The notes beneath the pieces were generated by a model, which made no database searches, had not been told where the DNA came from, and saw only the letters and a program-made list of their open reading frames with translations. From contig NZ_KB907254.1 of NCBI RefSeq assembly GCF_000381905.1, positions 44,854 to 108,853 of the forward strand: a stretch of DNA of 64,000 bases, given 5' to 3'. Below are positions 36,440 through 45,125 of this stretch, piece after piece; position 1 is the first letter of the stretch, and the number at the start of each line of letters is the position of its first letter. Both the position numbers and the translations under genes were made by a program. The DNA comes from Paenibacillus fonticola DSM 21315. GTDB lineage: Bacteria > Bacillota > Bacilli > Paenibacillales > Paenibacillaceae.

Positions 36440-37381
36440 TCACCGGCTTCCCTTAATATACGGCTCCCCTGATGCCTTAGGTCCCTCTGCTTTACCAACA
36501 AAACCTGCCAGTACGATGATGGTAAGCAAATATGGCAGCATCTGAATGAAGGCAGTTGGTATATATGCCGAGAAGCCAAGCACTTGCGCTGAGCTATTCA
36601 GTGCCTGCACACACCCGAAGAAGAGGGCAGCGCCGAGTACACCGTAAGGATTCCATTTCCCGAAAATAACCGCGGCAAGGGCAATGTATCCCTGTCCTGA
36701 AATCGTGCTATAGGAGAAGTTGCTGGTCGTCGTTAGAGTAATGATCGCTCCGCCTAGCCCTGCTAATGCTCCACTAATCAGTACGCCCGTATAGCGCATT
36801 CTTCCGACATGTACTCCCATCGTATCAGCTGCAGCCGGATGCTCACCGACAGCACGTAGTCGTAAGCCAAATGAAGTCTTATATAGAAGATATCCGCACA
36901 AGATGACGACAAGTACGGCAAAATAAGATGTGGGATATGTCTTGAAGAACATCGGTCCAAGATAGGGAATTTCACTTAGCCACGGAATATCCCACTTCGG
37001 AATAAGCGTCTTAAGCGTTGTTGTCTGCGCCGACCCGCTGAACAGTTGCTTGGTTAAGTAGATAGCTAGACCCAGAGCCAGGAAGTTGATTGCCATCCCG
37101 TTGACGACCTGATGGGCCCGGAATGTTACGGAGGCAACGGCATGTAGAAGAGACAATAGCACACCTGCCAATGCACCTGCAATCAATCCCAAGAATGGGG
37201 ACTCCGTCCACAGAGTAACGACAGCGCTTGCAAATGCGCCAATGATCATTAGACCTTCCAGACCGATATTGACGACACCGGATCTTTCAGAGAAAACGCC
37301 GCCCAGCGCCGCGAAGATCAGAGGGGTTGCATAGATGACGGCATTGTGAATGATCGTTGTAAGAATGCTTAACCATTCCAT
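36440..37381 (-). CDS. Nucleoside ABC transporter permease, NupQ/YufQ type
   Basis: 313 residues, about eight to ten hydrophobic segments. It matches the BPD_transp_2 permeases of the NupOPQ (YufOPQ) group (GGVFSERSGVVNIGLEGLMI near the start, then TMGVHVGRMRYTGVLISG). It forms a pair with the next permease, whose stop is two bases upstream of this start (AGGAGG precedes the ATG). It is the last gene of the psuG-psuK-BMP-ABC operon, so the substrate is probably pseudouridine or a related nucleoside. Confidence 0.9.
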   Translation of the reverse strand: MEWLSILTTIIHNAVIYATPLIFAALGGVFSERSGVVNIGLEGLMIIGAFASAVVTLWTESPFLGLIAGALAGVLLSLLHAVASVTFRAHQVVNGMAINFLALGLAIYLTKQLFSGSAQTTTLKTLIPKWDIPWLSEIPYLGPMFFKTYPTSYFAVLVVILCGYLLYKTSFGLRLRAVGEHPAAADTMGVHVGRMRYTGVLISGALAGLGGAIITLTTTSNFSYSTISGQGYIALAAVIFGKWNPYGVLGAALFFGCVQALNSSAQVLGFSAYIPTAFIQMLPYLLTIIVLAGFVGKAEGPKASGEPYIKGSR

Positions 37382-37383
37382 GT

Positions 37384-38454
37384 TCAGGCCCCTCCTTTTC
37401 TGCTGCGAAGCGGTATTTTTCTAAGAAGTCCCAGAATACTCTTGGCAATGTCACTGGAAGCAATAAAGAAAATGATAAACGCAATAACGATGCGGATGAT
37501 TTCATAAGGAACATCGGAAGCCATTTGCATATTTTGTGCTCCGAAGGTAAGCGCACCGAACAGGATCGCGCCCAATATAACTCCAATCGACGTATTTGAG
37601 CCTATCAAGGCAACAGCGATCCCATCGTAACCTACACCGGGGAAAACGCTTGAGATCGTCATATAACCGTAAACACCAAGTCCTTCCGAGGCTCCCCCAA
37701 GACCTGCCAGAGCGCCACTTATAAACATTGCTTTGATAATATTGCGCTTGACGTTCATTCCTGCGTATTTGGCAGCCAATGAGTTGGAACCTACTGCACG
37801 CAATTCAAAGCCTTGCTTTGTCCTCCACAGTAAAAAATACATCAAGAAAGCAAATAACAGGGCAATGACGATACCTAAATGAATACGTGCCCCTTGAAAC
37901 AAGTCACTCAGCCATTCGAAAGAAATCGATGCCGTAGGCTGGATGTCCATACTTCTCTCCGACTCCGCCTTCATATAGGTACGAATCAAATAATTCGTCA
38001 ATATAAAGGCGATCCAGTTCATCATAATGGTCGTAATGACCTCGTGAACCCCCCGCTTAGCTTTCAGATAACCGGGAATTGCCCCCCACAGTCCACCCGC
38101 TATAGCTGCAGCAAGAATAGCCAATGGAATATGGAGAAAGAAAGGAAGCTTGAAGAAAATACCGACAGCGACCGCAGCTAATTGCCCAACAAGAAATTGT
38201 CCCTCAGCACCAATATTGAACAACCCTGTACGAAATGCAAATGCAACCGCTAGACCCGTGAATATCAAGGGTGTCACTTGCCGAATCGTCTCCCCCATCA
38301 AATAGGGACTGCTGAATATACCATCGAAGAAGGAAGCGTATGCACTGACTGGATTATAACCCGCCAGAAGCATAGCCACCGCACCAACAAGCATAGCTAA
38401 TATGATCGAGACGAAAGGAACGCCGATGTTGTGTTTCTTCATGTTAAAATTCAT
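37384..38454 (-). CDS. Nucleoside ABC transporter permease, NupP/YufP type
   Basis: 356 residues with about nine membrane segments; motifs FRTGLFNIGAEGQFLVGQLA and FELRAVGSNSLAAKYAGMN are landmarks of the NupP/YufP group. It overlaps the ATPase gene by four bases (ATGA), and an AAGGAG lies before the start. It forms the membrane channel together with the NupQ-type protein. Confidence 0.9.
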   Translation of the reverse strand: MNFNMKKHNIGVPFVSIILAMLVGAVAMLLAGYNPVSAYASFFDGIFSSPYLMGETIRQVTPLIFTGLAVAFAFRTGLFNIGAEGQFLVGQLAAVAVGIFFKLPFFLHIPLAILAAAIAGGLWGAIPGYLKAKRGVHEVITTIMMNWIAFILTNYLIRTYMKAESERSMDIQPTASISFEWLSDLFQGARIHLGIVIALLFAFLMYFLLWRTKQGFELRAVGSNSLAAKYAGMNVKRNIIKAMFISGALAGLGGASEGLGVYGYMTISSVFPGVGYDGIAVALIGSNTSIGVILGAILFGALTFGAQNMQMASDVPYEIIRIVIAFIIFFIASSDIAKSILGLLRKIPLRSRKGGA

Positions 38455-39977
38455 TCCACAGTCTCCTTCCTCGCCGAACGACCCGACATTAACAGACCTA
38501 GCTCCTGTTCAGTTGTTTCCTTCGGATCAACGATGCCTACAATTCTTCCTTCATAGATAACCGCAATCCGGTCGGACAAGCTCAATATTTCCTCCAATTC
38601 AAAGGATACTAGCAGAACCGCCTTCCCTTCGTCGCGCTCATTGAGTATTTGCCGATGGATAAATTCGATCGCCCCGACATCGAGTCCGCGTGTCGGCTGA
38701 GCCGCAATCAACAGTTTGGGATCACCTTCAATTTCTCTAGCGATCACTGCCTTCTGCTGATTACCACCGGATAACGCCCTAATCTTGGCAGATTCACTTG
38801 GGGTACGTATATCGAACTTGTCGATAAGCTTACGGGCATGGGCTTTAATCGATTTCTCGTTTAGCAGCCCCCGCTTGTTGAACTCTTTCTTGAAGTAACT
38901 ATTCAACACCAAATTCTCGGAGAGCGTCATATCCATAACAATGCCCAAGCGGTGTCGATCTTCCGGGATATGAGCAATCCCCTTCTCATGTATTTGCCTT
39001 GTGTGAAGCCCGGAAATGTTATTCCCGGCCAGAATCATTTCGCCGGATTGCGCTTGTCTTAAGCCTGTGATTACCTCCACTAGTTCGGATTGGCCGTTTC
39101 CGTCAACTCCAGCAATGCCAACGATCTCACCACCATATACCTCAAGATCAATGCCATGAAGTGCATCCAGTCCACGATTATCCTTCGCCCGAACATCACG
39201 GAGACTTAGAACGAGTCCTTCTCGTTCCTTCTCATCCTTATTTAATTGCAGCGTTACTTTTCGGCCAACCATTTTTTCTGCAAGCTCCACTTCATTTGTA
39301 TCCTTAACCCGCAAGGTATCACACACTTTGCCTCGCCGAATAACGGTTACAGCATTGGCTATCGTTAATATTTCTTTGAGCTTATGCGTAATTAGAATGA
39401 CTGTCTTGCCCTCGCTCGTCAGATTTTTCATGATGCTCGTCAGTTCCTGAATTTCCTGTGGTGTCAGGACAGCTGTTGGTTCGTCAAATATTAGAATATC
39501 GGCTCCGCGATACAATGTCTTCAGAATTTCCACCTTCTGCTGCATACCAATCGAGATATCCCTGACCTGACTGTTCAAGTTGATCTTAAGCCCATATTGA
39601 TTGGATAAGGTTTCTATCTCCTTGGAGGCTTTGTTATAATCTATCGACATTCTTTTGCGGGGCTCTGCACCAAGAATGATATTCTCAAGAACCGTAAAAT
39701 TATCAACAAGCATAAAGTGCTGGTGAACCATTCCGATTCCTAGATCAATTGCCATCTGCGGATCTGATATCTTTGCGGGTGTTTCATGAATTAGGATTTC
39801 GCCTTGATCGGCTTGATATAAACCGAACAGAATATTCATCAATGTGGATTTGCCGGCACCGTTCTCACCCAGCAATGCGTGAATCTCACCCTTTTCCACT
39901 TGAAATGAAATATCGTCGTTAGCCTTCATGCCGTAAAACGTTTTTGTGATGTTCTTCATCTCTACTGCAAGAGCCAT
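38451..39977 (-). CDS. Nucleoside ABC transporter ATPase, NupO/YufO type
   Basis: 508 residues with two ABC modules. The first has Walker A GENGAGKST and Walker B LIFDEPT, but a degenerate signature (ISIGMQQK). The second has a degenerate Walker A (GVDGNGQSE) and an intact signature (LSGGNQQK). This asymmetry is normal for the RbsA/YufO type. Start 39977 is chosen because AAGGGGTG lies before it; the frame is open to 40025. It drives uptake through the two permeases encoded downstream. Confidence 0.93.
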   Translation of the reverse strand: MALAVEMKNITKTFYGMKANDDISFQVEKGEIHALLGENGAGKSTLMNILFGLYQADQGEILIHETPAKISDPQMAIDLGIGMVHQHFMLVDNFTVLENIILGAEPRKRMSIDYNKASKEIETLSNQYGLKINLNSQVRDISIGMQQKVEILKTLYRGADILIFDEPTAVLTPQEIQELTSIMKNLTSEGKTVILITHKLKEILTIANAVTVIRRGKVCDTLRVKDTNEVELAEKMVGRKVTLQLNKDEKEREGLVLSLRDVRAKDNRGLDALHGIDLEVYGGEIVGIAGVDGNGQSELVEVITGLRQAQSGEMILAGNNISGLHTRQIHEKGIAHIPEDRHRLGIVMDMTLSENLVLNSYFKKEFNKRGLLNEKSIKAHARKLIDKFDIRTPSESAKIRALSGGNQQKAVIAREIEGDPKLLIAAQPTRGLDVGAIEFIHRQILNERDEGKAVLLVSFELEEILSLSDRIAVIYEGRIVGIVDPKETTEQELGLLMSGRSARKETVE

Positions 39978-40061
39978 ACGTTTCACCCCTTGGTAACTCT
40001 GACCGCCTGGCCGAAGGAGAGGCACTTTCGCTCTCCTTCGGTTGCAAGACGTCGCTCACTT

Positions 40062-41162
40062 TTATGGAAATTGCTTATCAAATTCATCATGGGTGCGAGG
40101 AACAACGATTTTGCCATCAATAATCTCCTGACGGTATTGAGTGACTCTCTCAAGGATATCTGCTGCTACATTGACCGAAGAAGTATCTGCAATCGATACC
40201 CCATTCTCATTCAATCCATATTGAACCTCCTTGCCTCCCTGGAAATTACCTTCCAAGAAATCTTTGGAGATTTGTATCACTGCATTATCTACCCGTTTGA
40301 TCATAGAGGTTAGTGTCACTTCTTCTCCAAATCGCAAGGATTGATCCATATCAACCCCGATTACCCATACTTCTTTACCTGCCTTTTTGCGCTCAATCGC
40401 TTCGTTAAACAATCCATCGCCAGTCCCGCCTGAAGCGTGAAATATAATGTCGGCTCCCTGATCATACATGGTGGCCGCATTCTGCTTACCTAAATCAGGG
40501 GCGCCAAACGATCCTACGTAAGCGGTTGCAATTTCGGCATCAGGATTAGATGTCTTAACCCCCGCTTTAAAGCCGATTTCAAAACGGTTGATCGTAGCGC
40601 TGTCCATACCACCGATAAATCCGACTTTGTTCGTTTTGGTCGTCAGCCCGGCAATAACACCTACCAGGAAGCTGCCTTGCTCTTCCTTAAAAGTTACACC
40701 TACAACATTGGCAGGAATTTCCCCTCCCAGGTTAGAATCGATAATAGCAAAGTTCGAGTCGGGATTAGCCATAGATACTTTCTTGATCGCTTCCTCTAAC
40801 GGAAAGCCGATACCATACGTCAGATCCCAGCCCTGTTTCACAAAATTATTCACGTTCGTCTCATAGTCAGCGTTAGACTTACTCTCCAAATACTTCACCT
40901 TGACATTTTTCTCTGTCTCGCCAAGCTGTTGCAGACCGCTCCATGCGCCTTGGTTAAATGAGTTGTCGTTGACACCGCTTGCATCTGTGACCATACCAAT
41001 TTGTCTTTCTTCTTTCTTGGTATCAGCCCCACTTTCACCTGAGTTACTTGCCTTTGCATTACCGCTGTTTCCTCCTGCTCCACACGCAGACAGCACTAAT
41101 GCACTAATAAGGAGTACAGACAACAACGTATGAAATCTAAACAATACTTTTTTCATATTCAT
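40062..41162 (-). CDS. BMP-family nucleoside-binding lipoprotein, NupN/YufN type
   Basis: 366 residues. Lipobox VLSAC (Cys 27), Gly/Asn/Ser linker, then the BMP (Med/PnrA) fold: GMVTDASGVNDNSFNQGAW near the start, VGFIGGMDSATINRFEIGF, and DIIFHASGGTGDGLFNEAI. PnrA-like proteins bind purine and other nucleosides outside the cell. It lies between psuK and the ATPase gene, 24 bp after psuK, so pseudouridine is its most likely ligand here. That ligand is inference from context. Confidence 0.92.
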   Translation of the reverse strand: MNMKKVLFRFHTLLSVLLISALVLSACGAGGNSGNAKASNSGESGADTKKEERQIGMVTDASGVNDNSFNQGAWSGLQQLGETEKNVKVKYLESKSNADYETNVNNFVKQGWDLTYGIGFPLEEAIKKVSMANPDSNFAIIDSNLGGEIPANVVGVTFKEEQGSFLVGVIAGLTTKTNKVGFIGGMDSATINRFEIGFKAGVKTSNPDAEIATAYVGSFGAPDLGKQNAATMYDQGADIIFHASGGTGDGLFNEAIERKKAGKEVWVIGVDMDQSLRFGEEVTLTSMIKRVDNAVIQISKDFLEGNFQGGKEVQYGLNENGVSIADTSSVNVAADILERVTQYRQEIIDGKIVVPRTHDEFDKQFP

Positions 41163-41186
41163 TTTCCCCCTCAGTATTCTTCTTCA

Positions 41187-42062
41187 TTAGTCGGGCAAAG
41201 GTGGCATTGAGCCGCTCTGTGTCACTACCTTGGATGAAATATCAATCGCTCTCTGGGCTGACTTCCGAATGTCCTGTGTGTCATAATACCTCGCTAGAAA
41301 ACTGCCAATAAATGAATCTCCTGCTCCCGTCACATCTATGGCTTTAACACGCGGTGGCTGAAGGTGAACTATCTCTTGACCCTCCTGGAATAAACAGCCT
41401 TCCTCTCCCATTTTCAAAATAGGATGCGGTACGAGCTCGCTAAGTTTCTCCAGAATTCGGGTAGGATCAGTCTCTCCAGTCAGCTGCGCGCCCTCTTCGA
41501 GATTCGGAAACAAGAAGGTGATTCCGGCCAGAAAATCAAGTAATATCTCTTTATGATCTCTTAAGTTATAGGTTGAACTCGGATCCAGTGCGATCGGAAT
41601 CCCGTTGGCCTGGGCAATTTCCTTAGCATAAGCAATCGCTTGTCTTGGTTTGTCTGCAAACAAGCTGTAGCCTGATAAATAAATGAATTTACTTTGCTCC
41701 ACGTTAACAATGTCTCCGACACTGAGCTCCAGATTAGCGCCACGGTCTACAATCATGGAACGTTCGCCTGTATCTTTATCGATCATGACGATGATTTTAC
41801 CGGTAGGATGCAGGAGATCTGCCTTAACCTCGCAGTGAATTCCATATTTCCTGGCATGAGCCAGGAGATGAGCCCCAAAAGGGTCTTCTCCCACTCTGCC
41901 AATCAATTGGCATTTCACACCTTCGTGTGCAATCCAAGCTGCAACATTGTTGCCTTGTCCACCACAGTGCAGCCGGATGGATGCATCGGTATCCGTACCG
42001 TAATTCATTGCGTCCTGATGGACGATAATATCCGATACTAGGTCACCGATTACCGTAATCAT
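41187..42062 (-). CDS. psuK: Pseudouridine kinase (PfkB family)
   Basis: 291 residues. PfkB signatures are GGQGNNVAAWIAHEG near the start and DVTGAGDSFIGSFLA near the end with the catalytic aspartate. The protein is too divergent from fructokinases to be one, and its ATG overlaps the end of psuG by four bases, which fits pseudouridine kinase, the enzyme that makes pseudouridine 5'-phosphate. The next gene up hydrolyses that product to ribose 5-phosphate and uracil. Family firm; substrate from context. Confidence 0.88.
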   Translation of the reverse strand: MITVIGDLVSDIIVHQDAMNYGTDTDASIRLHCGGQGNNVAAWIAHEGVKCQLIGRVGEDPFGAHLLAHARKYGIHCEVKADLLHPTGKIIVMIDKDTGERSMIVDRGANLELSVGDIVNVEQSKFIYLSGYSLFADKPRQAIAYAKEIAQANGIPIALDPSSTYNLRDHKEILLDFLAGITFLFPNLEEGAQLTGETDPTRILEKLSELVPHPILKMGEEGCLFQEGQEIVHLQPPRVKAIDVTGAGDSFIGSFLARYYDTQDIRKSAQRAIDISSKVVTQSGSMPPLPD

Positions 42063-42961
42063 GACTGGTAGTAGGCAACCGCAATTTGCGCCGCCGTCAA
42101 AGCGTTATTTTTCATCAATTTGATGTTTGACTGCAAACTTTGCCCGCCTGTGCTCTCTTTAATGCGAGTAAGCAGGAATGGTGTAACTTCCTTACCGTTG
42201 ATGCCAAGCCCGCCTGCATCTTCGAGCGCCTTCGCAATGGTTGACTCCACTAATTCTGGACTAAGCTCAGCTTCAACAGGAATCGGAACAGTTACCGAGA
42301 CAGAACCTTTCAAGTTAAGCTCTTCTTTCACTTTAAGCAGCTTGACGAGCTCGTCTTTCTCAATCTTCTCAACAGGTAGTCCAGAGTCCCGAACATAGAA
42401 GCCAGGATAGCGATCGGTCTCATAACCATATACGGCCACACCAATAGTTTCAAGGTATTCCAATGTCTTAGGGATATCGAGAATTGACTTCACCCCGGAG
42501 CTGACAATACAAATATTCAAATTTGCTATCGTTGGCAAATCTGCCGAAATGTCATATGTCTCATTCACACCTCGGTGAATCCCGCCAAGACCACCTGTAG
42601 CAAAGAAACGGATACCCGCCAACTCAGCAGCATAAGCGGTTGTAGCCACAGTTGTTGCGCCGATCATTTTAAGTGCAAGTACTTTGGGAATATCACGGAT
42701 ACTTGCTTTGAACACATTTTTATCTGTGCCGAGACGTTCGATCTCTTCCTTGGATAAGCCTACACAGATTTTCCCATCCATAATCGCTATCGTAGCAGGA
42801 ACTGCTCCTTCATCACGAATTAACTGTTCGACCTCTAGCGCCATCTTTATGTTGTCCGGGTACGGCATACCGTGAGAAATGATCGTAGACTCTAGAGCCA
42901 CAATCGGTTTACCCTCTGCCAGCGCAGTTTTCACTTCTTCATTCAGTTTCAAAAATTCCAT
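42059..42961 (-). CDS. psuG: Pseudouridine-5'-phosphate glycosidase
   Basis: 300 residues, the usual length. The family words are all present: ALESTIISHGMPYP (20-33), ATGGLGGIHRG (121-131) and SSGVKSILDIPKTLEYL, in which K158 should be the catalytic lysine (K166 in the E. coli enzyme). It splits the C-C bond of pseudouridine 5'-phosphate to give uracil and ribose 5-phosphate. GGGAGG precedes the ATG. First structural gene of the operon after the LacI gene, with its own likely promoter at 42985-43050. Confidence 0.95.
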   Translation of the reverse strand: MEFLKLNEEVKTALAEGKPIVALESTIISHGMPYPDNIKMALEVEQLIRDEGAVPATIAIMDGKICVGLSKEEIERLGTDKNVFKASIRDIPKVLALKMIGATTVATTAYAAELAGIRFFATGGLGGIHRGVNETYDISADLPTIANLNICIVSSGVKSILDIPKTLEYLETIGVAVYGYETDRYPGFYVRDSGLPVEKIEKDELVKLLKVKEELNLKGSVSVTVPIPVEAELSPELVESTIAKALEDAGGLGINGKEVTPFLLTRIKESTGGQSLQSNIKLMKNNALTAAQIAVAYYQS

Positions 42962-42984
42962 ATTGGAGTTCCTCCCTTAGATGT

Positions 42985-43050
42985 AATTATATATTCAGTG
43001 ATGAATGCATCACTTCATATCACTTTTCATTTTGTCTATCGATGGCAAAT
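42985..43050 (-). promoter_or_regulatory. psuG promoter and LacI operator region
   Basis: Minus-strand TATAAT (42985-42990) lies about 25 bp before psuG. Upstream are a dyad GTGATGaatgCATCAC (42998-43013) and a site TTTGCCATCGATAGACAAA (43031-43049) that shares TTTGCCATCG with the site before the LacI gene. I see no good -35 box. Confidence 0.5.
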
Positions 43051-43074
43051 ATGTTTATAAAAATAGGTCTAACC

Positions 43075-44088
43075 CTATTTTTGCTTCACCAATGAACTTC
43101 TGTGGATGATTGTCGGAGCGACGAGCGTTCTTTTAGCTGCTGGGTCTTCAGAATGAATTTGCTCTATCAGCATACTAAGGGCAAGCTCGGCAATATCCCG
43201 TTTCGGCTGACCAATTGTGCTGAGTGCCGGGAACATATATTCCCCTGTCCGGATATCATCTACACCAAGCACTCCAATGTCTTCTCCCACTCTATATCCA
43301 CTTTCATATATTGCTCTATATACAGCTAAGGCTCTCTCATCCCCAGACACAAATATTGCCTTGGTACCTTCTGACTGAATTTGTCTCAAGCTTTGCTGAT
43401 AGACGGATTCTAAATCCGATAGTCCATAAATATGCTTGCTCTTAATATCCTGCTCCAAGCAGTATTGTTGAAATCCTGCAGCACGATCCTGATTAATCGG
43501 TGAACCTTCGCTTCCAAGAAGGAGAACGAAATCCTCATAGCCGTAAGAATGGATCGTCTTGGCACCGAAATACCCTACATATTGATTGTCTACATCGACA
43601 TAAGATGTATCAAATCGGCTAACATCTTTACCGATAACTACAAACGGGACGGATATATCCTTCAGATAAGCGATCCTCTTATCACCAATATTGGGATCGA
43701 ACATAATCGCGCCATCACACATCCCATTCTTAACCAGATAGAACCCGTCATTCTCGTCCTCTTCAAAGCTATCCGGTGAGGATGGTGAAATAACCATCCG
43801 GTATCCTTGTTTCTTCATTACCCGATGAAGTTCATGGAGAAATTCATTATGAAATGTTCCCCAGTACATCCCTTTACGTCGGTCAATGAATACTACAATC
43901 TGGTTCGTCTTCATTTCTTTCAGGCTTCTTGCGAGGATATTAACCTTAAATCCCAGCTCTTCAATAACAGCCTGTACCTTAACTCGAGTTTTGTCTTTAA
44001 CGTGCGGATCGTTATTGATAACGCGAGAAACTGTACGAATGGACATCCCGCTCTTTTGCGCTACATCCTTTATCGTTACTCGACTCAT
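43075..44088 (-). CDS. LacI-family regulator of the pseudouridine operon
   Basis: 337 residues. The helix-turn-helix reads VTIKDVAQKSGMSIRTVSRV, followed by the effector domain with FIDRRKGMYWGTFHNEFLHE. It lies 113 bp upstream of psuG on the same strand. Shared operator-like words before this gene (44108-44126) and before psuG (43031-43049) suggest that it represses both. ATG 44088 is chosen because AGGAGTG lies before it. The inducer may be pseudouridine or its phosphate. Confidence 0.9.
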   Translation of the reverse strand: MSRVTIKDVAQKSGMSIRTVSRVINNDPHVKDKTRVKVQAVIEELGFKVNILARSLKEMKTNQIVVFIDRRKGMYWGTFHNEFLHELHRVMKKQGYRMVISPSSPDSFEEDENDGFYLVKNGMCDGAIMFDPNIGDKRIAYLKDISVPFVVIGKDVSRFDTSYVDVDNQYVGYFGAKTIHSYGYEDFVLLLGSEGSPINQDRAAGFQQYCLEQDIKSKHIYGLSDLESVYQQSLRQIQSEGTKAIFVSGDERALAVYRAIYESGYRVGEDIGVLGVDDIRTGEYMFPALSTIGQPKRDIAELALSMLIEQIHSEDPAAKRTLVAPTIIHRSSLVKQK

Positions 44089-44107
44089 CAGAACACTCCT
44101 ATTTTTT

Positions 44108-44126
44108 TTTGCCATCGTTGGCATTT
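44108..44126. promoter_or_regulatory. Operator before the psu LacI gene
   Basis: TTTGCCATCGTTGGCATTT holds the dyad TGCCA-tcgt-TGGCA. The left half is shared with the site before psuG. Between 44127 and 44380 there is no gene; a possible minus-strand terminator (GCTC..GAGC with TTTTTTT) lies at 44338-44381. Confidence 0.5.
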
Positions 44127-44381
44127 CTATTTGACTTCAGAATACGCTCTTCAGCCACCCCTGTCAAGGACTTTATATTTTATACGTGAATCGATAACCA
44201 GGCTGCTCTACTGCAACCTATGATTTTGCCCCTCTTAACTATCATTATTTAATTTTAAATCTAAGGTAAAAGGTGCGAATTAATATGCCAATCCCCTTAC
44301 TTCAATTTTGTGTCTGCCTTACCTCTTCCTATTTTCAAAAAAAGAGCCACTTCAGACTAAACAACGTCCTAGGGATGCTCC

Positions 44382-44500
44382 TTAATTGTAACGTGATTGC
44401 CCCACTCTGCTGGCAGCAGCCTGGCATAATGCGGCTGTAAGTACCGGTCGTCCACGAGCATAAGCAGGCCGGTATCCTGCTCTGAGCGGATAAACCGTCC
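44382..44500 (-). pseudogene. Remnant of the 3' end of a DinG-like helicase gene
   Basis: About 110 bp match the last 130 bp of the helicase gene at 49781-49915 with scattered changes: both have AGCAGCCTGGC-TAATGCGGCTG and TACCGGTC, and both read back into CCGGT-TCCTGCTC and GCGGATAA. A deletion near the stop puts the last codons out of frame. At about 44500 the match ends abruptly in a run of C and passes into pepT sequence. A duplicated and truncated copy. Confidence 0.82.
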
Positions 44501-44507
44501 CCCCCCC

Positions 44508-44959
44508 TTCTATCATCTCACTTTGATTAATGGCGATGTAGAGGAGACACGCCTTCAGTATCTCATTCGCGATTTTGACCGCCAGCAATTCGAAGCCCGT
44601 AAGAGCAGGTTGGAGAGCATCGCCAACGTACTGAGGGCGAATACGGTCATGACAAAGTTGTTCTCGATATCCGTGACCAGTATTTCAATATGCGCGAAAA
44701 AATCTAACCCAACATGGATATCGTAAATATCGCCGTTGAAGTAATGAAAAGTCTCGGAATTGAGCCGGTCATGACCCCGATCCGGGGCGGCACCGACGGA
44801 TCCCCGCTATCCTATATGGGATTGCCGACACCCAACCTCTTTACCGGGGGTGAAAATTACCACGGCAGATTTGCATACATTTCAGTCGACAATATGGTTA
44901 AAGCCACCGAGGTCATCATCGGGATTATCCGGCGGTTCGAGGAGAGAGCGCAGTCTTAA
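44508..44959 (+). pseudogene. pepT: 3' remnant of a second pepT copy
   Basis: From TTCTATCATCTCACTTTG onwards it matches the last third of pepT (35951-36403), about 88 percent alike by eye. It has lost one base near 44640 (GCGAATACGG against GCGAAATATGG) and has a stop codon TAA at 44705, so it cannot make the protein. The last 80 codons are still open and end [12 protein letters not shown]. The 5' two thirds are missing; a matching 5' remnant lies at 34.45 kb. Confidence 0.93.
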
Positions 44960-44973
44960 ACGGCTGCGCTTTT
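44948..44973 (+). terminator. Terminator at the end of the pepT remnant
   Basis: GCGCAG pairs with CTGCGC, followed by TTTT, over the old stop codon. It recalls the hairpin at the same place in the intact gene. Nothing else is seen up to 45110. Confidence 0.6.
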
Positions 44974-45125
44974 GCGCGCAGCGAATTACCTGCCACTGGT
45001 AACACCCTGCACACAGGGAGCAGAGCGCACGATGTGCAAAAACACTTTAAATTTTGCGCAAAAAGCGCTATTCTGAATGTTCAACAGCCTAGGCTGCTAT
45101 TTATTACTCATTTGGGGAGGTACTA

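Noticed and set aside
44382..44588. 68-codon minus-strand frame
   Set aside because: It runs across the joint of two unrelated gene remnants and uses the wrong strand for the pepT part.
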